Positions 47,052-58,745 of a DNA stretch of 64,000 bases are shown here, piece after piece (the first letter of the stretch is position 1; each line of letters opens with the position of its first letter). Below the pieces are notes generated by a model, which worked only from the letters and a program-made list of their open reading frames with translations, ran no database searches and was not told the DNA's origin. Location: the NCBI GenBank assembly GCA_003508835.1, contig PUFA01000092.1, forward strand, positions 806,001 through 870,000, written 5' to 3'. Both the position numbers and the translations under genes were made by a program. This stretch comes from Eonycteris spelaea (taxonomy: Eukaryota; Chordata; Mammalia; Chiroptera; Pteropodidae).

Positions 47052-47690
47052 CAAAAGAGAGAGAGAGAGAGAGAGAGAAGAAAAAGAAAAAACTTGAAGA
47101 AAAAAATAATGTGGGAAACACACGATATAAAGAGCAGAAAAAATTCTTAAAGAAAGGAGATAATGTTGCATCCATGAAACAAAAACATTTTATAGAAAGG
47201 AGAAAGGAAGGAAAGTAAAAAGGAAGGAAGAAAACACTTTGAAATTAAAAATAAGATGACAAAAATTTTCCAAAAATTAGAAAAAAAAAAGGGTGGGTAC
47301 AGAAAAAAAGGGAGTGAGGTCAATCCAGGCATTCTAAAACCCAAATAATAAGATTTCTATAAAGAGTAAAGGGGAGATAGAGGAGAAAAAATTACCAAAG
47401 AAATATTAAAAATAAATTTCCCAGAACCAAAGGCTCCATTAATATAAAAAGGAAAATGAATAACAGAATAATAAAAATCAATAAGTAGTAATTATATAGT
47501 CACAATAATGGATTCTGAAATGTGATATAACAACATTGAGCAATGAAAGGAAGGAAGGAGTAAAGGTGAGCTAAAAATTCCATCTTCTGAAAGAGAAAAC
47601 TTGATAGAAAATCTAAAATTGGTAACTGGAAAAATAGAACTGTGTGCATATTGCTTGGAAATATGGTAAATTGAAAAAAACATTTAAATT
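46960..47690 (+). mobile_element. L1ME/L1M-type 3' region (sense), carrying CA/GA microsatellites
   Basis: Words of old L1 downstream sequence: aggatcaccaggtacttgta, gaaagcctctaccatggata, gacaaaaattttccaaaaat, gaggagaaaaaattaccaaa, gaaatattaaaaataaattt and cccagaaccaaaggctc ('agaaaatttcccagaactgaaggac'). Interrupted by the compound microsatellite at 47014-47078. Confidence 0.55.
47014..47078. repeat. Compound (CA)n(GA)n microsatellite
   Basis: (CA)n to 47052 with one CACC interruption, AAA, then about 12 GA units to 47078. It lies inside the L1M fragment. Confidence 0.96.
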
Positions 47691-48429
47691 AATTGGAAAA
47701 TGAAGGACTATTGTTCTGTTCTTTTTTATATGAAGTTCTTATTGTTTTTAATTTAAAATTTTGCTTTTAAAAACTAACTGCTTGTAGTGATTAGAAAAAA
47801 CAAACAGTAAACATCAGATATAGCCTATAAGTACTCAAGAACCAAAGACACGTTATTCTTTTTTTTTTTAGCTCATTTTATAGAAAGTGTAATTATTTGC
47901 TTAGGCCTCTACATTTATTCCATAACCACAGAAAACCTCAGCTTTGCACTTTTAGGGTTGTAGATACATTTAGGTGGTTCGTTATTATTATTTAAATGTT
48001 TATTTCTAGAGATTTGTAATAATTACAGGCTGTGGAATGAAAGAGAGTAAACTATAGTGCAAGGTTTATGTATTACATAAAAATCGCTTCCATTATTCTG
48101 TAATTTTGCAAATACTTCCCTGTTGTCCCAATAATTAAAAAAAATGACCTCTAGCTTCCTACTCAAATTTAAAAATAATTTTTCAGTTAAAATATTATTC
48201 ATCCTTATTGATTCAGAGAAGCCTCCTTCTCCATATGAAGCTGTGTAATGATTTCACTTTCTACTAATTAGTGTTTAACCTTAGTTTTGCACTTTTATGA
48301 GGCTTTCTTAGAGTGTGTTCCATAGTCCAGTGGGACCATTCAATCATTCATACTACATACTGTACACACCTTCAATAAATGCTTACCAAGAGCTCACTGA
48401 AACTGCTTCACTCACTGATAGCTTTTTCA
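47691..48429. other. No recognisable gene
   Basis: AT-rich. A short T10 run lies at about 47860. Nothing else identified. Confidence 0.45.
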
Positions 48430-48550
48430 AGAATATCACTAGAATTTAAGCTCCATAAGAGCAGGGTTTTTGTCCACCTTCTCAACTCCATCTTCCTTGC
48501 ACCAAGACTAGTGTCTGGTGTGTGAAAGATGCTCAATAAATGTTTGTGGC
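48430..48550 (+). mobile_element. L2 LINE 3' end (sense)
   Basis: Clear terminus: actagaatttaagctccata, agagcagggtttttgtccac, ccaagactagtgtctggtgt and gatgctcaataaatgtttgt. Only a few bases separate it from the MIR on its right. Confidence 0.82.
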
Positions 48551-48565
48551 TGGTGACTGACTCAT

Positions 48566-48815
48566 AGAGGCAATAGAACTTAGTGTTTTAGAGTCAGATG
48601 GTCCCAGATTAAACCTGGGGTCTAGCACTTACCATATCCATGATCTAGTCAAATTTCTTAAACCCTCTGTATATATATTTTCTCATTTATAAAATGGAAA
48701 TATGGTGTATTATATGTAGCTCTTATGATAATTAAATATGAAAAAAAGTGTAAAATGCCTAAGTGGCTGGCACAAAGTAAACTCAATGTATGGTATCTGT
48801 AACTATTAAGGTAGT
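48566..48815 (+). mobile_element. MIR SINE (sense), near full length
   Basis: Ordered MIR words: agtgttttagagtcagatgg, tcccagattaaacctggggt, ctagcacttaccatatccat, ttctcatttataaaatggaa, gctcttatgataattaaata, gcctaagtggctggcacaaa and gtaaactcaatgtatgg. Confidence 0.82.
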
Positions 48816-49904
48816 TAACTTTATATAAAAATTATAATTTATTGATAACGATAAGAAAAGTAAGGCTTACTAGAGCAATGATATATGCCAGTAAATTCAG
48901 AAATACTATTTCTTAGAGCTTTCTAATTGGGTAATTGGCTGAAATAAAATTTCCTACCTTTAATATCAGTTTTATCCTCTTTAGAAGAAGAGTTGGCTAA
49001 ATTAATATTGGTGATATTTTGAGTGCTAAATTTTATAAGTACAAGATGTTTCTTCTTATGATCACAAATCACTCATATCTATCTCTTTAAACCACAACAG
49101 TATCAACTAGGAGGTTTGCTAAAGTCAATAATAACCAGTCTCAGACTAACCTTTGAAAAATGCTACCTCACACAAATTTCAGGCAGCCCTTATGAAATAT
49201 CTGGCCAGTATCCAATTATTTGCTCTGGTAGATGTCCATTCATTTCTGTAAGATGTTAACTGAAAGCTTAATTTAAAGTATTTGATATAGTTTAGGTATG
49301 ACCCCTCTAAAATAGCATTTGAATAATTCACATGTAGTGGGTGTTAAAAAATAATCAGAAACATTGGGCAAAATCCCCTTTATCTTTTTGTCAAAAGATT
49401 CAAGAGTCCTTATGCTTTCCCTAATTACAGTAGAGAGATTTGGTTGGGAGACACACACACACAAACAATATCATTGAGAAAAGCTGGTTATAAACTAGAA
49501 GAATTATTCATATTATTCCTTCCATATGGCCACTATTCTTTTCTCACTTAAACTCACACCTAACTATTATAATCATTAAAAAGATGTTTAAAAGTCTAAA
49601 AAAATTTATGAGGAAATTACTATATGGCTGATTCTATATTGATTATAAATATTTATATATTGCTAGGTTTATATAATATTAATGAAAGATATCGTCAATT
49701 GAAATAGACAAAGTAGTAAAAATAATAACAGTTAATGACATTTTTTATTTTTGGCCAGAGACATTTTATATCTGAATGGATTAAAAAAGGTGGAGGGATT
49801 ACAGTAATATAGAAATTACCCATAACCTAATCTAGGAACATAGCCTGAAATATAAAAGAAAATTCTCCATGCAGTTTTACTAAAAGAAAACACAAAAATC
49901 ATAT
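48816..49904. other. No recognisable gene
   Basis: AT-rich sequence with a short ACACAC run near 49451. The word tgatatagtttaggtatgac at 49283 recalls the start of a MaLR LTR, but nothing LTR-like follows. Confidence 0.45.
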
Positions 49905-50890
49905 ACATATAATGACACAAGAAGACATCATAAAACCATAGAATGAGATGAGTCAGATTGCAGTGGAAAACTCTAAAGACCAAGACTTTACTCAAAACTG
50001 ATGATAAGTTTCTAAATAAATTAAAAATAACAATGGACATAATAGAGCTGAAATGGAATTACTTTAATAGAGGAAAGGATCAAGGTAGCCAGAGTAAATA
50101 CAGAGAGAAAAATAATCTATATGGAGAAAAGATTCCTGAAATGTGGAAAGAATTGCCTCTGCAGAATGGAGAGGCATACCCTCTTCCAAGAAAAAATTAA
50201 TATGGACCAACCAACTTTCAGGCACATGAGTGAATTAAGCTACTTCCAAGTTAGTGATCCACGTAGAAAACAACTCAGAGATAAAAATGAGGACAAAATA
50301 AGCTGGCCTCAGACTTTGTCCCAACCACATTTAATGTGAGAATACAGTGGAGCAATGTCTACAAAGTGTGTGAAAAGGCTCCAAAAGAATCATGTTGTTT
50401 TCGTGCTGTCATTGAAGTTTAAAAGCAAGAGGCAGACACTTTCGAATATGAAAGAACTCAGAAATTAAAGTGCTTTGAAGCCGTTCTTAGTTAAAAAAAA
50501 AAAAAAAAGTACCATATGATGAAATCAAGCCAGTAAAGTCATTAATGAGGAAACCCCAGTGAAAGGCATTCAGTATTCTGAGACCATAGAGCTATGTCTA
50601 TAAAACTCCAACAGAAAACAGTGTGATCAAATTCTATACTTGGCCATATTATTCTTCTATTATGAAAGCAATAGGCAGAAACTCTCGACTGTAAAGACTC
50701 AAGGAATATAAAATCCTAGAGGTCTTCTTTAACAAATGATAAAAGTCAATCAAAAGAACATTTAGATTAAGGTCAGAAATGAAAAAGCCACAGAAAGTCT
50801 AAATGCACTGGAAAATCATTAATACATAAATGTATGTAAATGTTATCATGCCCTTTACCAACTTAAAAAGTATCTAACAAAATTTAGGTT
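49905..50890 (+). mobile_element. HAL1/L1M-type LINE fragment (sense), about 990 bp
   Basis: Words of the old L1/HAL1 3' region in order: tttcaggcacatgagtgaat, taagctggcctcagactttg, agtggagcaatgtctacaaa, gtcattgaagtttaaaagca, gaggcagacactttcgaata, gaactcagaaattaaagtgc and atgatgaaatcaagccagta. An A16 run sits at 50493-50508. The short frames at 49958-50339 are remnants of the element. Confidence 0.62.
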
Positions 50891-52739
50891 TAGGCAACAG
50901 AGGTTGGTCTGAGGGAAAATTACTAGTTGATACTAGGAACCAATTGTTATTATCTAAAAATAAAATATGTAGTTAAAATATAACTCTGTAAGTTTTTTAA
51001 TAATTTTTTTAAACTTGGAGAATCTTTTACAGATTAATGTCTCTTTTGCAGAAATATCCACAATTAATTCAATTCCTTCATCTTAAATATAAACTTAAAT
51101 GTAATGGTTTATTTTTTAAAATAGTATGCATGGTGACATACATTGTCATAAATGTATTTACCTTTCTGTCTATAGATATGTGTATACACATAAAGATGTT
51201 TGGAATTATGTTTATCTAATGTTAATAATGTATATTTCAGGTAGTGTGATCTTAAATTTCCTCCTTTTTTTCTTTTACATATTGGTTAAAATTCTTTTAA
51301 TAAGCATATATCATCTTTATAAAAACAATAACATCATTATTCTAAAAATATATTGATAAGGGAGAAAGGGAAAAGAAAGAATCAAAGGAGGTCAGTAACA
51401 AAGTTAGACTGGAAGTCCCCAGGTCTGCAGGTGCCAATTCAGGTTAATTATTTTGTTTACTTAGGACTTCATTCATCAGAGTACAAAGCAACCATATCCT
51501 CATACCCCAGAGAAGGGTCAATACCTACTCATCTCCATTTCTGGGAAAACCAAGTTCAGACTTTTTCTCTGGCATCCAGAGAAATGCTTTGTCATCAAGT
51601 CACCAATACCAGATGTGTGTTGTTTATCACATGTATCTCACCACGTGTTTTCCCCTTATACATAATATAGTTTTATTAATATTTTATTTGATCATTATAC
51701 TCAGAGAAAATTAATTCATTCTTTTAACATATCTATCAAGTGCTAACAAAAATGAGGTACTAAATAGTGAATGCTAGCATCATAAGTTTATTGTCTTAGG
51801 AAGATAAAAGTATGAGAAGGCCATGAGAATCATTAATGATTTGCCAGGCAATTGAGAAATATTGCATTTTCTCAACTTGTACTACCATATTCTTAGACAC
51901 AGACTTGTTCCTTCAAATACATTAAGTTCAATGCCAGCTGGATGTGATATGATTTTTTAAATATATATTTCGAGCGTTTCTATTTTGAAATGTGTTGGGA
52001 GCATGTGAATAAGCTATATATTAAGCCTTATTTATATTTTCCTTTGGCAAAACAAAATTAACTTTTAAAAATAATAAATGCTGCAGTTTACCATATGGTC
52101 TTTTACAGCACTTTTTACTATTTATGTTCAGTGCTATTCAGTTTATTTTTAAATGGATTTTCCATTGAAAGCTTAAGCTGATGTCTAATGGAATTAATGC
52201 ATGAAGTTAGGGTCAGACAGCATGAATTATTCATTGTGTTCTCACACTTGCCTTTATGGTTAAGTCATCATAATATATCATAGTTACCATGGAGAATGTT
52301 AAATTTTAAAACCAAAAATTATTACTCCTCTTGAAGTGCCTTTTATATTTCTTATAAATATGTGTGTTTTAAGACTCATTATCAAGAACTAAGAATTATT
52401 ACATTTTGGTTATCATAACTTTAAATAAAATATAATTTCTAATTTTAATGAACTCAGACTCGTACACATATAGTCTCATATAAATAAAATCCTTTTAAAG
52501 TTTTCATCTTCTTTAAATACTGAATCATGATATATTTATTTTAGTATATTAGTCTATAAGTAATTCTGAAATCTATATTCTCTAGATTATGCATAAACAC
52601 AAAGTAATTAAAAATACCAAATTTGATCTGCAAGACAAACACTGCTATTGTTTTTGGTAATTTTCCTCTTCTTAAAAATTTAATCATTTTAATTTGAATT
52701 AGTATATCTCATTAGTGTATTTGTGAGTTCACAAATGAT
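50891..52739. other. Mostly unassigned DNA (about 1.8 kb)
   Basis: AT-rich. A weak antisense L2 3'-end-like block may lie at about 51712-51830 (cattcttttaacatatctat, caagtgctaacaaaaatgag). The 105-codon frame at 51353-51670 opens at a non-ATG codon and is unrecognised. Confidence 0.4.
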
Positions 52740-52890
52740 GATTACAAGTTAATTATTATCTGTCTCACATGAAATGCAACCCCCATGAGATTGAACAATG
52801 GTTTCTGCCTCTTTTGGTCTCTGTGTCCCCTGTTACTAGGGCCAAGGAACATGCCTTACACACAATAAGCTGCCACTAAATGTTTGTAAA
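52740..52890 (+). mobile_element. L2 LINE 3' end (sense)
   Basis: L2 terminus words: gcaacccccatgagattgaa, tctctgtgtcccctgttact, agggccaaggaacatgcctt and ccactaaatgtttgtaaaat. Diverged but collinear. Confidence 0.6.
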
Positions 52891-52907
52891 ATGAATTAAT
52901 TAGGATT

Positions 52908-53128
52908 ATCTAGAGCAAGGGTTGGTGAACTTGTTCTGAAAAGGGGCAGATAATAAGGATTTCAGGTTTAGTGGGACATAGTCTTTGTTTTTCTTCTTAC
53001 CTCCTTTTCTTTCTTGCTTTTTCATTCTCTTTCTCTCTTCCCCCTCTCTCCTTCCTTTCTTCTTTACCTATCTTCCTTCCCTTCCCTTCCCTTCCCTTCC
53101 CTTCCCTTCCCCTTTCTTTCTTTCTTCT

Positions 53129-53214
<86 letters not shown>

Positions 53215-53417
53215 TTCCTTCCTTCCTTCCCTTCCTTCCTTCCTTCCTTCCTTCCTTCCTTCCTTCCTTCCTTCCTTCCTTTCCTTTCCTTTCCTTTCCT
53301 TTCCTTTCTTTCCTTTCTTTCTCTCTCTTTCTCTCTCTTTGTCTCTCTTTCTCTCCTCTCTTTCTTTCTCTATCTCTCTTTCCTCTGTCTCTTCTCTTTC
53401 TCCCTCCATCCCTTCCT

Positions 53418-53476
<59 letters not shown>

Positions 53477-53642
53477 CCCACCCTGTTCCTCTCTCTCTCT
53501 CTCCCCTCTCTCTCTTTTTTTCTTTCTCCCTTTAGAAAATATGAAAACCACACTTATGCAGACTTTTTAAAAAGACAGACATACCATGGAATGGATTTTG
53601 TCCATGAGTCATAGGATGTGGTTTCCTGACCCTGATCTAGGT
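52908..53642 (+). mobile_element. hAT-Charlie-type element split by a polypyrimidine satellite, with target-site duplication
   Basis: The left half (52916-52985) begins caagggttggtgaacttg and continues ctgaaaaggggcagataata and aggatttcaggtttagtggg, the standard hAT-Charlie left end. The right half (53536-53634) ends ttttgtccatgagtcatagg, then gtggtttcctgaccctg. The termini are inverted relative to each other (CARGGTYRG-AAC). Flanks atctagag (52908-52915) and atctaggt (53635-53642) match at 6 of 8 positions, as an aged 8-bp hAT duplication would. Between the halves lies a pyrimidine array of about 545 bp (52990-53532). Same superfamily as the element at 16305-16631. Confidence 0.72.
52990..53532. 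repeat. Long polypyrimidine compound satellite: (CCTT)n, (TTTC)n, (TTCC)n, (CT)n
   Basis: About 540 bp of almost pure C/T on the plus strand in ordered sub-arrays: a TTCCC-rich block to about 53110, TTTC about 53114-53212, TTCC about 53212-53280, TTTCC/TTTC to about 53330, mixed CT, then CT/TC to about 53513 with a CCCCCCACC break near 53474. Overlapping 160-209 codon frames on both strands are translations of this repeat, not genes. Mirror-repeat homopurine tracts of this size can form triplex (H-DNA). Confidence 0.97.
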
Positions 53643-54574
53643 AGTTTGTTATACAGTAGATTGCTACAGGAGATGACTGAATCAGACTCTATAGGCTAAA
53701 CCCAGGGAATCTGCATTTTCTTCAAGGATCTCAATAAGTTCTTAACCACTAATAAATTTGAGAACTAGGGAATTGAAGTGAAGTGACTGCATATAGTAAG
53801 GATCCTAGGAAAGAAAATAAAAACAATAAAATTCAACTAAGCAATAAGTCTTTTTTTGGTAAAATGTTAAATAATAGTTTAATTTTTGTAAAAATTTTTA
53901 TGTTAATTTACCTTCAGTATCCATATCTCATGAGAAACAGCATTTTACCTACTTTTTTAGATGCCAGGATGTAGAAGTTGTCTATTCTATTTCATTATAG
54001 AAGTGTTATAAATTTTAAACTTAAATTTAAATGAAAAAAAATGCTTTGTTCTATATCTATTTTCAGGTACCAATACTGAATGCAAAGTCAAACTCTTTGT
54101 TTAATAGAAACTTGATATGGAATTGCGTCACTAAGAAAGAGAAGGCTTTAAAAAAACTTTCTTCAGAAGGCTCTTAAATTTTCTCAGTTGATTGATGTAG
54201 TAGCATTTCAGTAAAACGCTCCTACAAAGTGACTGTTGTCACTTTTAAAACAATAATCCTTCAGTATAGGCCTTGCAAACATTTTTCCTTTTACAGACTT
54301 TTGTGTCAAATTAATTTATTATTTATCATATGTTAGGAGCAATGTGAAACATAGAAAAATAATTAAAAGTAACAACTCCAATCCGTTTTTGTTTGGTGTG
54401 TTTTTTTGCCAATAATATTCAAGCCTGGACTATATTTTCTCATGATTTGGCTTGTAACAGTTCTATTCTAAAGCTTTGTGATTAATAGCTTATCACTGTA
54501 TTATTTATTTTTATACTTTTATTTATTAGTAGCGATTATACATTATTTACTTATAATGCTTATTTTAAACATTA
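53643..54574. other. No recognisable gene
   Basis: AT-rich sequence with no repeat named. The frame at 53783-53974 is 63 codons and unremarkable. Confidence 0.45.
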
Positions 54575-54745
54575 ATTATGTTTCAGGCACTGCACAGGGC
54601 ACTGCCTAGGCATGATCTGCTCTAATCCTCCCTTCCGGTTCATACTGCCATGTTCATTTTACAGATGAAGCAGCCAAAGCTGAAAGAAGATTAGCAAGTC
54701 AATCTAGACAACACCCCTAGAAAATGGTGGAGCTGGGTAGGTCTG
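54575..54745 (-). mobile_element. MIR SINE (antisense)
   Basis: Antisense MIR words: tgtttcaggcactgcacagg, gatctgctctaatcctccct, tgttcattttacagatgaag, agaagattagcaagtcaatc and atggtggagctgggtaggtc. Confidence 0.68.
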
Positions 54746-55340
54746 AAATAGGCCAATAGAAGAAGGAAAGAAGAGAAACAAAGAGTCTGGACAAAAGCAA
54801 AGGAAGAAAGAGGATAAAAGGGGAAAGGACAAGTAAAAAAGCAAAGCTTTATCTTGGATTCATATCATTTGGTAAGACTTCTCAAGACAATGACAAACAA
54901 TAGAAAACAGCACTTCTCTCCAGTATCTTCTGTTTCCTGACTTTTTAACTTCAATGTGAAAAGTAAGTATTATTATGCAGCTGAATACGAGATGCATCTT
55001 ATCATTTTTCCTGTATTTTGTGTATTTTGAAAAAAGACTTCACTAAAAACGAAAAAGAAACCATACTTACCCAAATCAAATTTCCAAAATTTTTATCCAT
55101 TCAAGATAAGTTTTACCCTAGAAAATTACCAATTAAGGGTTAGATAGATAATAACCAATCTAGGCTAAAAGTTTGTACATGATTATGAAGGATCTGAATT
55201 GAATGTCCACTCTTCAATGGAGAGTTTCCTCAGAAAACAAGCCACTTCATAATAGTTCTCAACATGAAGTCATGACATGCTAAGAGGCCAGAATACAATA
55301 TGTAAAGTTGATTAAAACATGAAGAGTCATGTACATGATT
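54746..55340. other. No recognisable feature
   Basis: A purine-rich patch (54755-54840) with irregular gaaagaag words is followed by AT-rich DNA. No repeat family identified. Confidence 0.45.
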
Positions 55341-55404
55341 CTGCATGCATGCATGCGCGCGCGCCGGCACGCACGCACGCGCGCGCACGCACACACACAC
55401 ACAC
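55341..55404. repeat. Alternating purine/pyrimidine tract: (GCAT)n, (CG)n, (CGCA)n, (CA)n
   Basis: Sixty-four bases of nearly strict purine/pyrimidine alternation: tgcatgcatgcatg, cgcgcgcgcc, ggcacgcacgcacg, cgcgcgcacg, then acacacacacac. One phase break occurs at the CCGG. It holds a dense cluster of CpGs in an otherwise CpG-poor window. Classical Z-DNA-forming composition. Confidence 0.97.
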
Positions 55405-56189
55405 AGCTTTCTCTTCAGAAATATTTGAAGTGTTTATTATTCTGTTACCACATAAACACATAGAAGCATATTTCTATGGGTATGCCAATGATTTAAAAAG
55501 CTATTATTTTATATTCAATGCCAATTTTCTAAAACCATGAGCTACTTATTATAAGAAATAAATGATCGTAAATAAATGACTTCTACACCTCTGAAATTTC
55601 TTTACTTCACTTAGGAAGAACTTTTATATTGATAAAGAAGTAATGGCAAGCACATAAGAAGCTATGACCTACAATTCTGAAGTTAAAGCATTTTGGCATG
55701 TAATAATCTCAAAATCAAAGATATATGGACATATTAGAATCTCCTTAAAAGCCATACAGTACCAAAGCTTCATCTGATTAAAATGCTGTGATGCAACCCC
55801 AAATCAGGGTAACAATGGTGACCTCAACGACAGCTAGCCATATTATTCAACAAATTGGAATAGAAGTAATGACCTTTTTTTTTGGTGGTGAAAGGGTACT
55901 AAGTAAAATGAAAAATTAGATTACTCAAAAATAATTTCAAGGTATTTTTTGACTTCTGTAGCAATTTGTATTATTATTCTTGATATTTCTAGAACTAGAA
56001 ATTGTTCAAATTATTTAATGTCATCATAGGATAATGAGAACCAATTGATAATTATAACTAAAATGTTTAGCACAAACATACAGACCTGTATTTCTGATAA
56101 TATAATAAACTAATCTTGTATTTTTATCTTTGTAAAATCTTCAAAATATTAAAATATCTTTTTAAATTGAATGCTAGCTCACAGGAAAG
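55405..56189. other. No recognisable gene
   Basis: AT-rich sequence without identified repeats. Confidence 0.45.
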
Positions 56190-58140
56190 TAAAGAGAATA
56201 TTTAAAGGCTAAAGTGAGAAAGCCAATCCACAGTGGTTAGAAAATGTTAGAACCCAGAAGCTTGTCCTGGGACATTTGCTGATTTCCAGGGAAGCTATAA
56301 GTCTTAATGGAGCGCACAAGCAATGAGAGACAAAGACTTAAAAGTAGGGAGTACAATTAGACATTGTTTACATAAGCCAGAATCCTCAGAGGACTAGTAC
56401 CTCAGGGAAAGGAGAAACTATCAGGAAAATTGTCTCACAAGTGGAAATGTCAAAAAGCTAGTCTGACAAGCCTTGACTCTCAGAAAAACTGCAAAGGGAG
56501 GATATTAAATTCCTGGGTTAAAATTTACAGTGACTTCAAGATACAAACATCCACTCTCCCACAGATCTTTAACTGATAAGTTAGCTTGCAGACCTCTAGG
56601 TATCTAACAAAAGCAATGTCTTTAATGAAAAAAGAAAGAAAGCACTTTCAACTCATATACCACTGATTCGTTACAGATAAATTTCAAATAAAATTGAAGT
56701 ATACAAAAATACAAAAAACAAAATAAGAACTGAGATTAGAGTGAGCAAAAACTAAAGAAAAGAATTTTTAAAGACTTAAAATATTGGAATTGCTATTTAA
56801 CTGTAAAATTAGTGTGTTTGATATGCCTGTTGAAGTAAAGGAAGGGGTTAAAAATATGACTAAGGAATGAAAGACTGTCACAAATGGTTACACATATGTA
56901 AAAAAAAGAAATAAATGTAAAATATAATTTAAAATGTAAAATAACTCATTAGAAGAAATAAACATCAGATTGGAAACTGTTCAAAATATTTAACAAATTG
57001 GGAGACAGTTCTGGAAAAGTACTCAGAATGTATCAAGGAGAACAAAAAATTTTGAAAAAAAATTAAACATAGACTAAGCAGCTTTAGCAAATTCAACCAA
57101 AATTCCTAAAGGAGATAATAGAATTATGCAGAGACTTAAAGATACAATGGCAGAGAATTTTGAAAATTGATAAAAGAAACATATTTTCAGATTTAAAAGT
57201 ACAATGACTTAAACAATATAAATAAAAGAAAATTTATGCCTAATCATTTATGGTGAAATTGCACAACAAACACAAATAGCTTTTAAAAACATGGAGAGGA
57301 AAGACAGATTATCTACAAAATAGCAATAGATAGCCAATTCTCAAAATAAAAATGAAAGCCAGACAAGAATAAAATCATATTTTAAGTTTAAAAAATAAGT
57401 TGACACATATTTGCATACCTACCAAATGAGAATGAAAAAAGATATCTTCAACAACCAAATGGAGAGTTTTGTCACCAAAGAGCTCCGCAAGAAGAATTTT
57501 TGAAATATGTCCTACAAGAAGATGAAAATTATTCAAATGGAAGTTGAAAATGCAAGGAAATAAATGAGAGAAATAGACAAACATAGATAATCTAAATATT
57601 GGCTATATAAAATAATGATAACAGTAGTTAATTAGGAGGCTTAGATATAGAATTAAAATACTATTCAACAGTTAGCATGCAGTTGCATAGGAGGGTTGGG
57701 TTTATCAGGAGTTATAAGGTCTTGTATTATTCAAGAGAAGAGTAAAAGATTAAATTTAGACTTAAGCAAGCAAGTTAAAATATCACAGTAATCTAAAATA
57801 AACTAATTGAAATGAATTTAAAAATTTTGAGCAAATAGAAAATGACAGCATAAGAAAAATTCTTAATGTAAAAGGAAATGCAAAGTGGGGGAAAAGTAAC
57901 TCAGGAAGGGTGTGGCAATAAACAAACAAACTAACAAACAACAAGAACAGCATAATTTAATCAAAATAAGTTCCAATTATTAATGGTCATAATAATCTAA
58001 ATTAATAAAATTCACTATGTAAAGATAACAATATATCAGACTGAAATGAGAACATGCAATCAGATATTTTTTAGAAGAGAGAAAGAGAAACATTAAAAAA
58101 ATAGAAAAAAGTAACTAATATTATAATTCTAAGGAAAACT
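56190..58140 (+). mobile_element. HAL1/L1M-type LINE body (sense), about 1.9 kb
   Basis: The left part has a HAL1-like 5' order (aaaggctaaagtgagaaagc, gttagaaaatgttagaaccc, tgtcctgggacatttgctga). Further right are L1M/HAL1 3'-region words: gatacaatggcagagaattt, cagatttaaaagtacaatg, agatagccaattctcaaaat, aaaatgaaagccagacaaga and aaatatgtcctacaagaaga. Decay is heavy, with no ORF1 frame longer than about 70 codons. End boundaries are approximate, and it may contain more than one insertion. Confidence 0.6.
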
Positions 58141-58319
58141 TCTCTAATATAATTATCGAAGATTTTTAGGCGGAAAGCATTATTACAGTTTAAGAGGCTC
58201 CAATAATGATGAGTTTCATTTTATCGATACAAGAGAACTTCTAAATGATTCACCTAATAGAAGTTTCAAAAAGGTCCATGAATCATGTTTTGTTTAATTT
58301 AACTCTTAAAAATTTATAT

Positions 58320-58745
58320 TCAAATTAAGAGTTGCATTCAAAGACACCATAAAAAGTTAAGATAAACTGCCAATTAGAAGATACTTATCTGTTGTATAAC
58401 CAACTCTTAATGCCAAATTATATTAAAATTTTTTACCGATCAATTGAAAAAGAAAAATATCCAAAATGGAAAAAATGGATAAAAGTAATAAAATTTATTT
58501 ACACATTTTCATACACATTTGAATGCATGCTCAGCCTCATTACTAATGAGGAAGATGCAAATCAAAAACATGGTGATATGTAACTTTGTACTCTATTGCT
58601 AAAAAATTTAAAGTCTGACAATAATGTGTTGAAAAGGCAATAGGCATTTTTCATAAACTGCTGATGGAAGTACACCTTAGAAATAAATCACCATTTGCTG
58701 AATTTTGAAGATATATATCCCCATAGTCAGAAATTCTTAGATAAA
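58320..58745 (+). mobile_element. L1M ORF2 3'-part fragment (sense)
   Basis: Matches the region upstream of the L1 ORF2 stop: aaagacaccataaaaagtta, then catgctcagcctcattacta, atgaggaagatgcaaatcaa and aacatggtgatatgtaactt ('gaaatgcaaatcaaaaccacaatgagatac'), then tctgacaataatgtgttg and aaactgctgatggaagtaca. The reading frame is broken. Confidence 0.68.

Noticed and set aside
46962..47171. Minus-strand frame with SLSLSL and CVCVCV runs
   Set aside because: Direct translation of the CA/GA compound microsatellite within an L1M fragment.
49281..49310. MaLR/MST-type LTR start (tgatatagtttaggtatgac)
   Set aside because: Only the first 20 or so bases resemble the LTR start, and nothing after them follows the LTR consensus.
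52990..53300. CRISPR-like regular array
   Set aside because: The units are 4-bp microsatellite repeats with no unique spacers, and the DNA is mammalian.
52971..53614. Overlapping frames of 160-209 codons on both strands (Phe/Leu/Ser-rich or Arg/Glu/Lys-rich)
   Set aside because: They are translations of the C/T satellite in several frames. Their length comes from the repeat lacking stop codons.
55319..55540. Possible CpG island or promoter
   Set aside because: The CpGs are confined to a 64-bp alternating repeat. There is no broader G+C rise and no associated transcript signal.
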